The notes below the pieces were generated by a model. It did not search any database and had not been told where the DNA came from. It saw nothing but the letters and a program-made list of their open reading frames with translations. The position numbers were made by a program, and so were the translations under genes. A stretch of 10,227 nt of DNA from positions 1 to 10,227 of the forward strand of contig JAQVLM010000069.1 of assembly GCA_028704125.1 (NCBI GenBank). Reading direction: 5' to 3'. The stretch comes from Opitutales bacterium (lineage in GTDB: Bacteria; Verrucomicrobiota; Verrucomicrobiia; Opitutales; JAFGAQ01). Below are positions 1 to 6,168 of this stretch, one piece after another (the first letter of the stretch is position 1; every line of letters starts with the position of its first letter).

Positions 1-57
1 GTCGTCAAAGCCCTCAAAAACCGCCTCGGTCTCGACCATGAAATCCTGCCTGTATAA
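1..57 (+). CDS. C-terminal end of an upstream gene (5' truncated)
   Basis: Reading frame 1 is open from the window edge to a TAA at 55-57 and encodes the last 18 residues, ending in DHEILPV. The tail is too short to assign a family from sequence. Its stop lies 20 bases inside the following DUF1365 gene, which starts at 38, so the two genes overlap and are probably translationally coupled in one operon. From established gene order, the gene directly before DUF1365 and a Cfa-like methyltransferase is often an FAD/NAD-dependent amine-oxidase-like oxidoreductase. That identity is inference from context only. Confidence 0.65.
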   Translation, partial: VVKALKNRLGLDHEILPV

Positions 58-841
58 CTGCGAGATCTACCATGACCGAAGGCGGCCGCGGGTGCATGCC
101 TTCAATTATCGTGTCTTCATGTTCTGTATCGATCTGGACGAAGTGCACCTGCTCGATCGTGATCCTCTGATCGGGCACTGGCCTGGAACCATCTATTCCC
201 TGCGGGCCACCGATCACCTGCAGTCCGGCGCATCCACCATCCGGGAAAACCTCATCCGCTACCTGCGCAGCCAAGGATACACCGGAACCATCGGCTCGAT
301 CCGCCTGATCACCCATTTGCGGACCCTCGGATACATCTTCAACCCGGTCTCATTCTACTTCATCGACGATGCGGACGGACATCCCGCCTGCATCCTCGCA
401 GAAGTGGCCAATACCTTTAACGAGCAAAAACTCTATATCCTCGGGCCGGATACCCTCTCGCATGGCCGATTCAGGGACCAGCAGGTCAAGGAATTCTACA
501 TCTCCCCGTTCTCCGCCGCCGGAACAAAGCTGCATTTCAGCATGCGATTTCCGGATGACCGGCTTCAGATAGCCATCGATCAATCGGACGAAGAAGGGAT
601 ATTCTTCCGCAGTGGGATGAAAGGCCAAAGGATCCCGCTCACCACCAGAAACCTCCTGCTTCAGACCCTCCGATACCCCTGGATCACCCTTCAGGGGATC
701 GTGGCCATCCACGTGCACGCGCTCATCCTTGTGCTCAAAAAGGTTCCTTTCTACCGCAAAGAAGCCCAGCCCGATCTCCAGAAAAACATCCGCACCTACC
801 TCAACGCGCGCCCGATGCGCGTTCCCGACCCACTTGTCTAG
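38..841 (+). CDS. DUF1365 family protein
   Basis: This 267-residue protein has the normal length and layout of DUF1365 (PF07103, COG3496). Visible family signatures are the N-terminal stretch YHDRRRPRVHAFNYRVFMF (residues 11-29), THLRTLGYIFNPVSFY (92-107), EVANTF (122-127), an SPF motif at 156-158, and a C-terminal segment with HVHALILVLKKVPFY (225-239). The biochemical role is not established. The family almost always sits beside a COG2230 methyltransferase, and the same holds here, so it is presumed to act in acyl-chain modification of membrane lipids. One oddity is that the usual HVSPF motif reads YISPF, with Tyr154 where His is usual. The ATG at 38 overlaps the end of the preceding gene and places the conserved N-terminus at the expected distance. 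There is no signal peptide and no clear Shine-Dalgarno sequence. Confidence 0.93.
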   Translation: MKSCLYNCEIYHDRRRPRVHAFNYRVFMFCIDLDEVHLLDRDPLIGHWPGTIYSLRATDHLQSGASTIRENLIRYLRSQGYTGTIGSIRLITHLRTLGYIFNPVSFYFIDDADGHPACILAEVANTFNEQKLYILGPDTLSHGRFRDQQVKEFYISPFSAAGTKLHFSMRFPDDRLQIAIDQSDEEGIFFRSGMKGQRIPLTTRNLLLQTLRYPWITLQGIVAIHVHALILVLKKVPFYRKEAQPDLQKNIRTYLNARPMRVPDPLV

Positions 842-1052
842 CCGAACGAATTCCGGGCGTGAAAACCCGGCGACAACCTCCAGTTCATGCGTTCACAAGT
901 CGTCATCCATCTTTCCTGAAACTCCCGATCACTGCGTTGGCCGGGGTCCTTCCTCCCCTTCCAACGCACCACTTGCATTCAAAAGCTCACTTCACCCGTT
1001 ATCTGTTCGCTGGCCAATTGCCAGGGAATCCTTCCGCAAACTGTCTCCTGTC
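842..1052 (+). other. Spacer between DUF1365 and the Cfa-like gene
   Basis: These 211 bases carry no gene I can support. The gap is odd because the genes on either side normally abut. A small dyad (CCGGG / CCCGG, 853-870) follows the DUF1365 stop. A 65-codon GTG-start frame (859-1056) ends on an ATGA overlap with the next start, but its translation has no recognisable family, signal peptide or normal composition. The frame of the methyltransferase is open upstream to 729, which would give a Ser/Pro/Thr-rich extension that looks like out-of-frame translation. No strong promoter was seen. Confidence 0.5.
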
Positions 1053-2339
1053 ATGAGATCCATCACCTGCGAAAACCTGCTCCTTGACGCATTAACCCGA
1101 ATCCGCACCGGCCAGCTTCTCCTCACCTTGCCCGACGGATCCACCCGCTTTTTCGGTTCATCCGATACCGATGGACCGAGCGTATCGATCGCAGTCAAAG
1201 ATCGTGAGTGGTTCCGCAGAGTGGTGTTAGGCGATGACATCGGACTGGGCGAATCCTTCATCGAAGGACTCTGGGAAACCGATGACCTCAGTGGATTCCT
1301 CAAGCTCCTGCTCCTGAACCGGCACCACCTCGGGAATCCAGCCGCGGGATTCGTGCTTCCTGTCTTTAAGAAAATCGCACAAGAAGCCGATTGGATCCGG
1401 CACCTCCTGAACAGAAATACCCGGAAGGGAAGTGTCAGAAATATCCACGCCCACTACGATCTTGGAAATCAGTTCTACCAGCAATTCCTGGATCCGGGCA
1501 TGACCTATTCCTCCGCATGGTTCTCCTCTCCGCATGATGCACTTGAGGATGCCCAAACCGAAAAATATGATCGCCTTTGCCGCCGGCTCGATCTGCGCCC
1601 CGGTTTGAACGTGCTCGAGATTGGCTCCGGCTGGGGAGGCTTTGCGATTCACGCAGCCACACGCTACGGCTGCAACGTCACTTCCCTCACGGTTTCACAG
1701 GAACAGTATGCCTACGCCAAAGAACGGGTTGCTGCCGCCGGTCTCGCGGATCAGATCACCATTCTCTTCAAGGACTACCGTGACATGACCGGCCGCTTCG
1801 ACCGGATTGCCTCAATCGAAATGCTGGAAGCCGTCGGCCATGAGCACCTGAACAGCTACTTCAGGCAATGCGCCCGGCTGCTCACTCCCGACGGAATCGT
1901 CGGTCTTCAGGTCATCCTCACCCCGGATTCCCGCGATCACGGCTACCGGAGGCGATCCGACTACATCCGCAAGCATATCTTCCCTGGCGGCCATGTGCCC
2001 ACTTTCAAGAGCATACACGAGGCAGTGGCACGCCATTCCAACTGGGATCTCCAGCACATGGAATCCTTCGGCACTCACTACGCCGAGACCCTCCGCAGAT
2101 GGCGGGCACGCTTCCTGGAAACCACCGCCCAACGCCGGGCATTGGGCTTCCCGGAGACATTTGACCGCAAGTGGCTCTTCTACTTCGCCTTCTGCGAAGC
2201 CGGCTTCGAATGCCGCCACATTCAGGTTGCCCAGCTCATCTACGCCGCACCCGATAATGCGGAACATTCCTACGGCGACAGAAGCCTCTCACTGGAATCC
2301 GACATTCCTGTTCGCAATCCCATGAAAACAACCGGCTGA
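1053..2339 (+). CDS. Cyclopropane-fatty-acyl-phospholipid synthase-like SAM methyltransferase (COG2230)
   Basis: The ATG at 1053 gives a 428-residue protein, matching the family's usual length of about 400-430. Residues 1-120 form the N-terminal lipid-interacting region. The catalytic methyltransferase domain follows: HAHYDLGNQFY (132-142), MTYSSAWF (150-157), SAM-binding motif I VLEIGSGWGG (187-196), an acidic SIEMLEAVG (254-262), YIRKHIFPGG (304-313) and FGTHYAETL (339-347). Members transfer a methylene or methyl group from SAM to the double bond of unsaturated acyl chains in membrane phospholipids. Compared with E. coli Cfa, Glu259 and Tyr343 match catalytic or bicarbonate-site residues. 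Ser154 replaces Cys139, and Gln286 replaces His266 in the LHTI motif. Such changes occur in other COG2230 members, so the product could be a cyclopropane, a methyl-branched chain or a methylated alkene. The gene is followed 34 bases later by a DUF1295 gene, probably in the same operon. Confidence 0.92.
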   Translation: MRSITCENLLLDALTRIRTGQLLLTLPDGSTRFFGSSDTDGPSVSIAVKDREWFRRVVLGDDIGLGESFIEGLWETDDLSGFLKLLLLNRHHLGNPAAGFVLPVFKKIAQEADWIRHLLNRNTRKGSVRNIHAHYDLGNQFYQQFLDPGMTYSSAWFSSPHDALEDAQTEKYDRLCRRLDLRPGLNVLEIGSGWGGFAIHAATRYGCNVTSLTVSQEQYAYAKERVAAAGLADQITILFKDYRDMTGRFDRIASIEMLEAVGHEHLNSYFRQCARLLTPDGIVGLQVILTPDSRDHGYRRRSDYIRKHIFPGGHVPTFKSIHEAVARHSNWDLQHMESFGTHYAETLRRWRARFLETTAQRRALGFPETFDRKWLFYFAFCEAGFECRHIQVAQLIYAAPDNAEHSYGDRSLSLESDIPVRNPMKTTG

Positions 2340-2373
2340 TCCGATCCGCCACCATCCCGAACCCATTCAAACC

Positions 2374-3186
2374 ATGTCAACCACCGGCCACCTTTCCTGT
2401 GCACTGTCACTCGCGATCCTCATCATGATCCTGACCTGGGTCATCAGCATCCGCACCGACAAACCCTCATGGGTGGACGCGGTATGGGCCTACGCCATCG
2501 GTGCGCTGTCCCTCTTTCTCTTTGGGCTCAACTGGGCGGATGGACCCTCATGGCTCCCGCTCCTGATCGTCGTGGGTTGGTCCCTTCGTCTCGGCACCCA
2601 CCTCTCCGTGCGCATCGCATCCAGCCACGAGGACGGCCGCTATACCACCCTTAAAAAAGACTGGGGTGGCGTGAAGTCCCCCATGATGTTCGGCTTTTTC
2701 ATGATCCAGGCCGCCGCGGCCTTCATCTTCGCGCTCCCCGCATATTTTGCGATGAAACACACCCCGGCTGAGTGGGGCATCCTCCACATGCTGGCGATCC
2801 TCTGGGCCATCATGGCGCTCGGAGGCGAAACCCTCGCGGACGCCCAACTCAAGCGCTTCGCAAAAGTCCCCGAAAACAAGGGCCAAGTCTGCAAAAAGGG
2901 ACTCTGGCGCTACTCGCGCCACCCCAACTACTTCTTTGAGTGGCTTTTCTGGTTCAGCTTCCCCATCCTCACGTGGGGCACACCGGGATTCATCCCGACC
3001 TTGGTCATTCCCTTCATCATGCTCTTCCTGGTCACCCGCATGACCGGCATACCGCCAACGGAAGCACAAGCCCTACTCAAGCGGGGCGACCGCTACCGTG
3101 ACTACCAAAAGGAAACCAGTGCCTTCTTTCCGTGGTTTCCCCGGAAACTACCGGAAAACACCGACGCTCCAACGCCGCAGCAATAG
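2374..3186 (+). CDS. DUF1295 integral membrane protein (steroid 5-alpha-reductase / ICMT-like fold)
   Basis: This 270-residue hydrophobic protein has about seven probable membrane segments (roughly residues 8-25, 35-52, 58-73, 104-126, 136-152, 188-200 and 203-221). The family signature GLWRYSRHPNYFFEW (176-190) is followed by a C-terminal stretch containing MTGIPPTE and DRYRDYQKETSAFFPW (239-254). It belongs to DUF1295 (PF06966, COG3752), related to the C-terminal domain of steroid 5-alpha-reductases and to isoprenylcysteine methyltransferases. In those relatives the RHPNY region lines the cofactor site. It lies 34 bases after the Cfa-like gene. Co-occurrence with such methyltransferases suggests a membrane enzyme acting on the same acyl chains, for example as a reductase, but this is inference. 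No Shine-Dalgarno sequence is evident before the ATG at 2374. Confidence 0.9.
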   Translation: MSTTGHLSCALSLAILIMILTWVISIRTDKPSWVDAVWAYAIGALSLFLFGLNWADGPSWLPLLIVVGWSLRLGTHLSVRIASSHEDGRYTTLKKDWGGVKSPMMFGFFMIQAAAAFIFALPAYFAMKHTPAEWGILHMLAILWAIMALGGETLADAQLKRFAKVPENKGQVCKKGLWRYSRHPNYFFEWLFWFSFPILTWGTPGFIPTLVIPFIMLFLVTRMTGIPPTEAQALLKRGDRYRDYQKETSAFFPWFPRKLPENTDAPTPQQ

Positions 3187-3216
3187 GTATCCAACCTCCG
3201 GGCAGACAATTCCAGA

Positions 3217-3250
3217 CATAACAATAAACCCTTTATCCATAACACATAAC
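3217..3250 (+). repeat. Triplicated CATAAC hexamer in the peroxiredoxin 5' region
   Basis: CATAAC occurs at 3217-3222, 3238-3243 and 3245-3250, immediately before the ATG at 3253. The 66-base gap after the DUF1295 stop turns from GC-rich to A-rich here and has no Shine-Dalgarno sequence. It may be an unstructured translation-enhancing leader or part of a promoter separating the peroxiredoxin from the operon upstream. The pattern is short and may be chance. Confidence 0.3.
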
Positions 3251-3252
3251 CC

Positions 3253-3762
3253 ATGAAAACAACCCTTCTTGTCACCATCGCCATGCTCACATCACTCTTC
3301 TCCCACGCCAAACCGCTCGAAGTCGGACAAGATGCCCCGGCCGTCTCCGGCATCAATCAGGACGGCCAGACCGTCGACCTCGGTGCGGTCTTCTCCTCCG
3401 GGATCACCCTTGTGTTCTTCTACCCCATGGCCGATACACCCGGTTGCACCGCCCAGGCATGCAGTCTTCGCGACTCCTTCCAGGAACTGGTGGACAAAGA
3501 GATCCGCGTCTTCGGCGTAAGCACCGACAAACCCGAAAAACAGAAGGCCTTCAAGGAAGGCAACCTCCTGCCATTTGACCTTATTGCGGACACCGACAAG
3601 GTCGTCAGCAAGGCCTTCGGCCGTGGAAGATGGGACCGCCAAGCCTACCTCATTCAGGACGGCAAAGTGATCTGGCGTGACCTTAAAGCCTCCACCAAGA
3701 CCCAAGCCGCTGATTTCAAAACCGCATTGGAAGAACTCGGCATCGCCAAGTTCGCCCCCTGA
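3253..3762 (+). CDS. Exported PrxQ/BCP-type peroxiredoxin
   Basis: This 169-residue protein is an atypical 2-Cys peroxiredoxin of the BCP/PrxQ group, which reduces hydrogen peroxide and organic or lipid hydroperoxides using thiol donors. The active-site pattern PxxxTxxC is Pro58, Thr62 and peroxidatic Cys65. The resolving Cys70 lies five residues on, the spacing typical of PrxQ. Arg129 in DRQAYLI fits the conserved catalytic arginine. Residues 1-19 look like a Sec signal peptide: a Lys at position 2, a hydrophobic core LLVTIAMLTSLF, and cleavage probably after SHA. That places the enzyme in the periplasm or outside the inner membrane, whereas most BCP proteins are cytoplasmic. It lies 66 bases after the DUF1295 gene on the same strand. 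Protection of modified or unsaturated membrane lipids from peroxidation would fit the context but is inference. Confidence 0.93.
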   Translation: MKTTLLVTIAMLTSLFSHAKPLEVGQDAPAVSGINQDGQTVDLGAVFSSGITLVFFYPMADTPGCTAQACSLRDSFQELVDKEIRVFGVSTDKPEKQKAFKEGNLLPFDLIADTDKVVSKAFGRGRWDRQAYLIQDGKVIWRDLKASTKTQAADFKTALEELGIAKFAP

Positions 3763-4276
3763 TCCAAGAGCTCGTAAGACCCTTGGGCAGCACGACTGAA
3801 AGTGGGAATGCATAACCACGAAGCAAGATGCTCACGCTACTTTGGGATGCGCTTCGCGGAAGAAGACGAGGTTCTCAAACGAAGGCGCGGATGAGGATTG
3901 ACCGGAATCATATCCCCATAGCGGAAAGTGTGAGCGTTTCGACACTCGAATTGCCATAGGGTCGTGACTTGTTCTTCTTTTCTGTTACTCCTCAGACTGA
4001 TTATCCATGGCCAATTAATCAACTGCCAGATTAGTCGCGACTATTCCACATAGTCCCCATCAGCATATCAGTCTCCTGCCGTGCAGCATTCCTCACCCAA
4101 ATCGCGCCAGCGCGTCCGGTGATTTATGCCATCATAGTGTTGCATCAAATGACGTTCAGTTCTAATAAACAAACCCTGGAATGCCTAATAACCATCTGAG
4201 ATTCAAAATCCATATGTTTATGCAATAAAATGCCTGGTTGTTTATTAGCTTGAGATCGGTGGCCCTGCAGAACGAT
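3763..4276. other. 514-base non-coding gap between convergent genes
   Basis: No gene is supported here. The short frames present have no recognisable product. Composition shifts from GC-rich near 3770-3920 to AT-rich at 4140-4260. Several dyads are present: CCAAG/CTTGG just after the peroxiredoxin stop (about 3765-3788), TGATTA/TAATCA (3998-4003 and 4016-4021), a perfect 12-base palindrome TAGTCGCGACTA (4032-4043) and a long inverted repeat at 4162-4248. None is a classic terminator with a GC stem and U-tract. Both flanking genes end into this gap, so it must contain termination signals. It could also be a decayed gene, an interspersed repeat copy or a small-RNA locus, and sequence alone does not decide. 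Confidence 0.6.
4162..4248. repeat. Long inverted repeat in an AT-rich spacer
   Basis: The left arm CTAATAAACAAACC (4162-4175) pairs with the right arm GGTTGTTTATTAG (4236-4248). Eleven outer bases match perfectly, then one A is bulged and two more pairs follow. A third partial copy, CTAATAACC, lies at 4185-4193, and AATGCCT occurs directly at 4180-4186 and 4229-4235. The 60-base interior is AT-rich. The repeat starts 28 bases beyond the stop of the minus-strand HAD gene, so it could form the 3' end of that transcript or be a remnant of a small non-autonomous element. It does not match an integron attC site, because the arms lack the RYYYAAC/GTTRRRY core. Confidence 0.6.
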
Positions 4277-4969
4277 TCAAAGACCAATGAGTTGCTCAAA
4301 ACGATCGATGACATAGTCCGCATATGGAAGGCGATCCGGGATGTGTTCGGGCCATAGGTCACGGATGATCTCAGTGGTGAGGATGGTGGTGAATCCCAGT
4401 TTTTTTGCGCCGATCAGCTCATCCGATCCGCCATCTCCCACAAATACCGAAGACTCAGGAGAAACTCCCAATGCATCCAGGGCCAAGCGGTAGATCTCGG
4501 GCTCCGGCTTCACATGGCCAACCGCATACGAAAAGATCACACTGTCGAACAGTCGGGAAATAGGGGACACAAACCATCCCCTGACTTCAACCGCATCAGC
4601 ATTGCTGATCAGCCCGATCTTCTTTCCGTGCATTTTCAACTCCCCGATCACATGGGATTTCGGGGCATCCAACGAAGCGAGTCCCTCGTAAAACCGGGAT
4701 TCACGATAGTCCGCCGCCTCACGGATTTTCGATTCCGGAATGGACGGATCCACTTGATGGGCAATCTGCCGGATAATCTCATACTTGTCAGTCACATGCC
4801 CTTTTGCCCGTGCCTCCGAGCCATGAAAAAGCAAGCGATTCCATTCATCCTCCGGTATCCCGAGAATGGCACTTGTTCCAAAACCCCGCACACCGCTGCT
4901 ACGATGGGAGTAGAGCGTGTGGAAAAGGTCAAAAAACACGGCTTCGGCTTTTCGGATGCAATCCAGCAT
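4277..4969 (-). CDS. HAD-superfamily (subfamily IA-like) hydrolase with variant motif I
   Basis: This 230-residue protein has the HAD Rossmannoid core with an inserted helical C1 cap (about residues 20-100). Motif I is FFDLFHTLY (12-20), with nucleophile Asp14 and Thr18. Motif II is LISNAD (120-125), with Ser122. Motif III is HVKPEPEIY (152-160), with Lys154. Motif IV is VGDGGSDELIGA (177-188), with Asp179 and Asp183. In HAD phosphatases the residue two after the nucleophile is normally Asp, the general acid/base. Here it is Phe16, with His17 before the Thr. Haloacid dehalogenases also lack that Asp, but motif IV here is phosphatase-like. The substrate cannot be predicted. The ATG at 4969 leaves the usual short lead-in before motif I and has no Shine-Dalgarno sequence. 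The gene is divergent from the REC-Hpt gene and convergent with the peroxiredoxin. Confidence 0.88.
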   Translation of the reverse strand: MLDCIRKAEAVFFDLFHTLYSHRSSGVRGFGTSAILGIPEDEWNRLLFHGSEARAKGHVTDKYEIIRQIAHQVDPSIPESKIREAADYRESRFYEGLASLDAPKSHVIGELKMHGKKIGLISNADAVEVRGWFVSPISRLFDSVIFSYAVGHVKPEPEIYRLALDALGVSPESSVFVGDGGSDELIGAKKLGFTTILTTEIIRDLWPEHIPDRLPYADYVIDRFEQLIGL

Positions 4970-5223
4970 GCATCACGTCTAGGCGAGATCGCCACGTATT
5001 CAAGCCCAACAGTGACTATTTTGCATGATGAATCCCTCGATCAAAGCGATTCTGAATTCGATCAAATGCACAAAGCGATGCTATCGAAGGAATGCATGTA
5101 AAGATTCAAGGGAGTCATCCGATTATCGGAATTGGAGAATCGTGTACCCGGAGGACATGAGATGTTTTCGTTCATACACGGTTCCCGACAGATTTCGCTC
5201 GTTCCGCACGTCTCATTCCATCC
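4970..5223. promoter_or_regulatory. Divergent intergenic region between the HAD and REC-Hpt genes
   Basis: These 254 bases separate two divergently oriented genes and must hold both of their promoters. No convincing -35/-10 pair is seen in either direction. The most notable element is a pair of direct repeats at 5038-5066, listed separately. A GGAGG at 5150-5154 sits only two bases before an ATG at 5157 that opens a 52-codon frame overlapping the REC-Hpt start. That spacing is too short for efficient initiation, and the peptide is unrecognisable. Confidence 0.5.
5038..5066 (+). repeat. Direct repeat TCGATCAAA spaced by 20 bases
   Basis: TCGATCAAA occurs at 5038-5046 and again at 5058-5066. 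The start-to-start distance of 20 bases is about two helical turns. The overlapping word CAAAGCGAT occurs at 5042-5050 and 5071-5079. The repeats lie about 160 bases before the REC-Hpt start and 70-100 bases upstream of the HAD start, so they could be tandem binding sites for a regulator of either gene. This is a pattern observation only. Confidence 0.35.
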
Positions 5224-6150
5224 ATGAACAGTCAGCCTCAGCCAATCGGCAACGCCATTCCCCGGAGCCGAACCAGTCTTTCTACTTCGTCATCGGACAC
5301 GAATCCACCGATTGAATCAGCTAGAGCCGAGGCAAAAATCAACAACCTTTCCGGGGTTTTCAACAATGCCGGATGGCATGCTTTGGTGGTGGATGATTAC
5401 CCCATGAACCGGTTGGCTTTGGTCTCCATCCTCCAACGCATGGGGATTCAGACCGATAGTGCGGATAATGGAACAACCGCGCTTTCCATGCTGAAAAACG
5501 GGCATTTCGACATTTGCCTGATGGACGTTCACATGCCTTCACTCAGCGGTATCGAGGCCACATGGAGCCTGCGGCTATCCAAAGGATGGACGACTTCATC
5601 CCAAATCCCCGTGATCGGCATCACTGCGGACACAGGGGAAAAAGAGCAGCAGGCCTGCCTTGAGGCTGGAATGAACGCCTGTATCTCGAAACCCATCCGC
5701 CCGAATCATCTTGCGGAAACCATTCAGGCCCTCATCAACGAACACCATTCCCGAACCGCATCCGGCCCAGATACTGCATCACGCAAATCCGGAGAATCCG
5801 GAGGTGAAGCGCCCTTCTGGGATCTCGACGACCTTCTGGACCGCATCATGGGAAACCGGGAACTCGCGCTAACCCTTCGGGACGGTTTCATTTTCGATGT
5901 CCCCCGCCAGATGGCCAAACTCCGCGAGAGCTTCGGGCACAACGACCACGAAAACACCCTCACGCATGCCCATCGCATCAAAGGAGCGGCAGCATGCGTG
6001 GGAGCGAACCGGCTCGCAGAAGCGGCTTCTGATCTTGAATCCGCATCCCGTGAAGGAAACCAGGCCGCTGCGCGCACCGCATTTTTCCGCCTTGAATGGA
6101 TCTTCGATCAGACCCTGCAAGCGCTGGAGTCCTCAAGAAACGATCCCTAA
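5224..6150 (+). CDS. Response regulator-histidine phosphotransfer (REC-Hpt) protein
   Basis: This 308-residue protein has an N-terminal Ser/Pro-rich tail (1-50), a receiver domain (about 51-172) and an Hpt domain (about 200-300). The receiver has the acidic pair Asp57-Asp58 in VVDDYPMN, phosphoacceptor Asp101 in LMDVHMP, Thr134 and Lys156 in ISKPI, so all catalytic residues are present. Hpt carries HAHRIKGAAACVGA (248-261), with His250 as the probable phosphoacceptor. The layout equals the tail of BarA/EvgS-type hybrid kinases but has no sensor or kinase domain. It should relay phosphoryl groups from an unlinked histidine kinase, via Asp101 and His250, to a downstream receiver. The REC protein encoded 18 bases later is the obvious partner. 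The ATG at 5224 is the only ATG start between the in-frame TGA at 5158 and the receiver. No Shine-Dalgarno sequence is seen. Confidence 0.93.
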   Translation: MNSQPQPIGNAIPRSRTSLSTSSSDTNPPIESARAEAKINNLSGVFNNAGWHALVVDDYPMNRLALVSILQRMGIQTDSADNGTTALSMLKNGHFDICLMDVHMPSLSGIEATWSLRLSKGWTTSSQIPVIGITADTGEKEQQACLEAGMNACISKPIRPNHLAETIQALINEHHSRTASGPDTASRKSGESGGEAPFWDLDDLLDRIMGNRELALTLRDGFIFDVPRQMAKLRESFGHNDHENTLTHAHRIKGAAACVGANRLAEAASDLESASREGNQAAARTAFFRLEWIFDQTLQALESSRNDP

Positions 6151-6168
6151 GCCAAAGAAAGGCCCACT

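Noticed and set aside
729..1052. 108-codon in-frame extension of the methyltransferase upstream of 1053
   Set aside because: It would overlap the DUF1365 gene by over 100 bases. Its translation is Ser/Pro/Arg-rich with no family similarity, while the start at 1053 gives the normal family length.
859..1056. 65-codon GTG frame ending on an ATGA overlap with the methyltransferase
   Set aside because: No ribosome site, no recognisable domain or signal peptide, and composition typical of chance translation. Kept only as part of the gap finding.
3837..4022. 61-codon minus-strand frame in the long spacer
   Set aside because: Basic and Ser-rich with no conserved motif. More likely chance translation of a spacer or repeat.
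4162..4248. Integron attC-like site
   Set aside because: The length is suitable, but the arms lack the RYYYAAC and GTTRRRY core sequences and no integrase or cassette array is present.
4514..5101. 195-codon plus-strand frame antisense to the HAD gene
   Set aside because: It is the complement of a well-supported HAD gene and has no domain of its own.
5025..5315. 96-codon plus-strand frame overlapping the start of REC-Hpt
   Set aside because: The GGAGG at 5150-5154 is only two bases from the internal ATG at 5157, the peptide is unrecognisable, and the overlapping frame encodes the real receiver protein.
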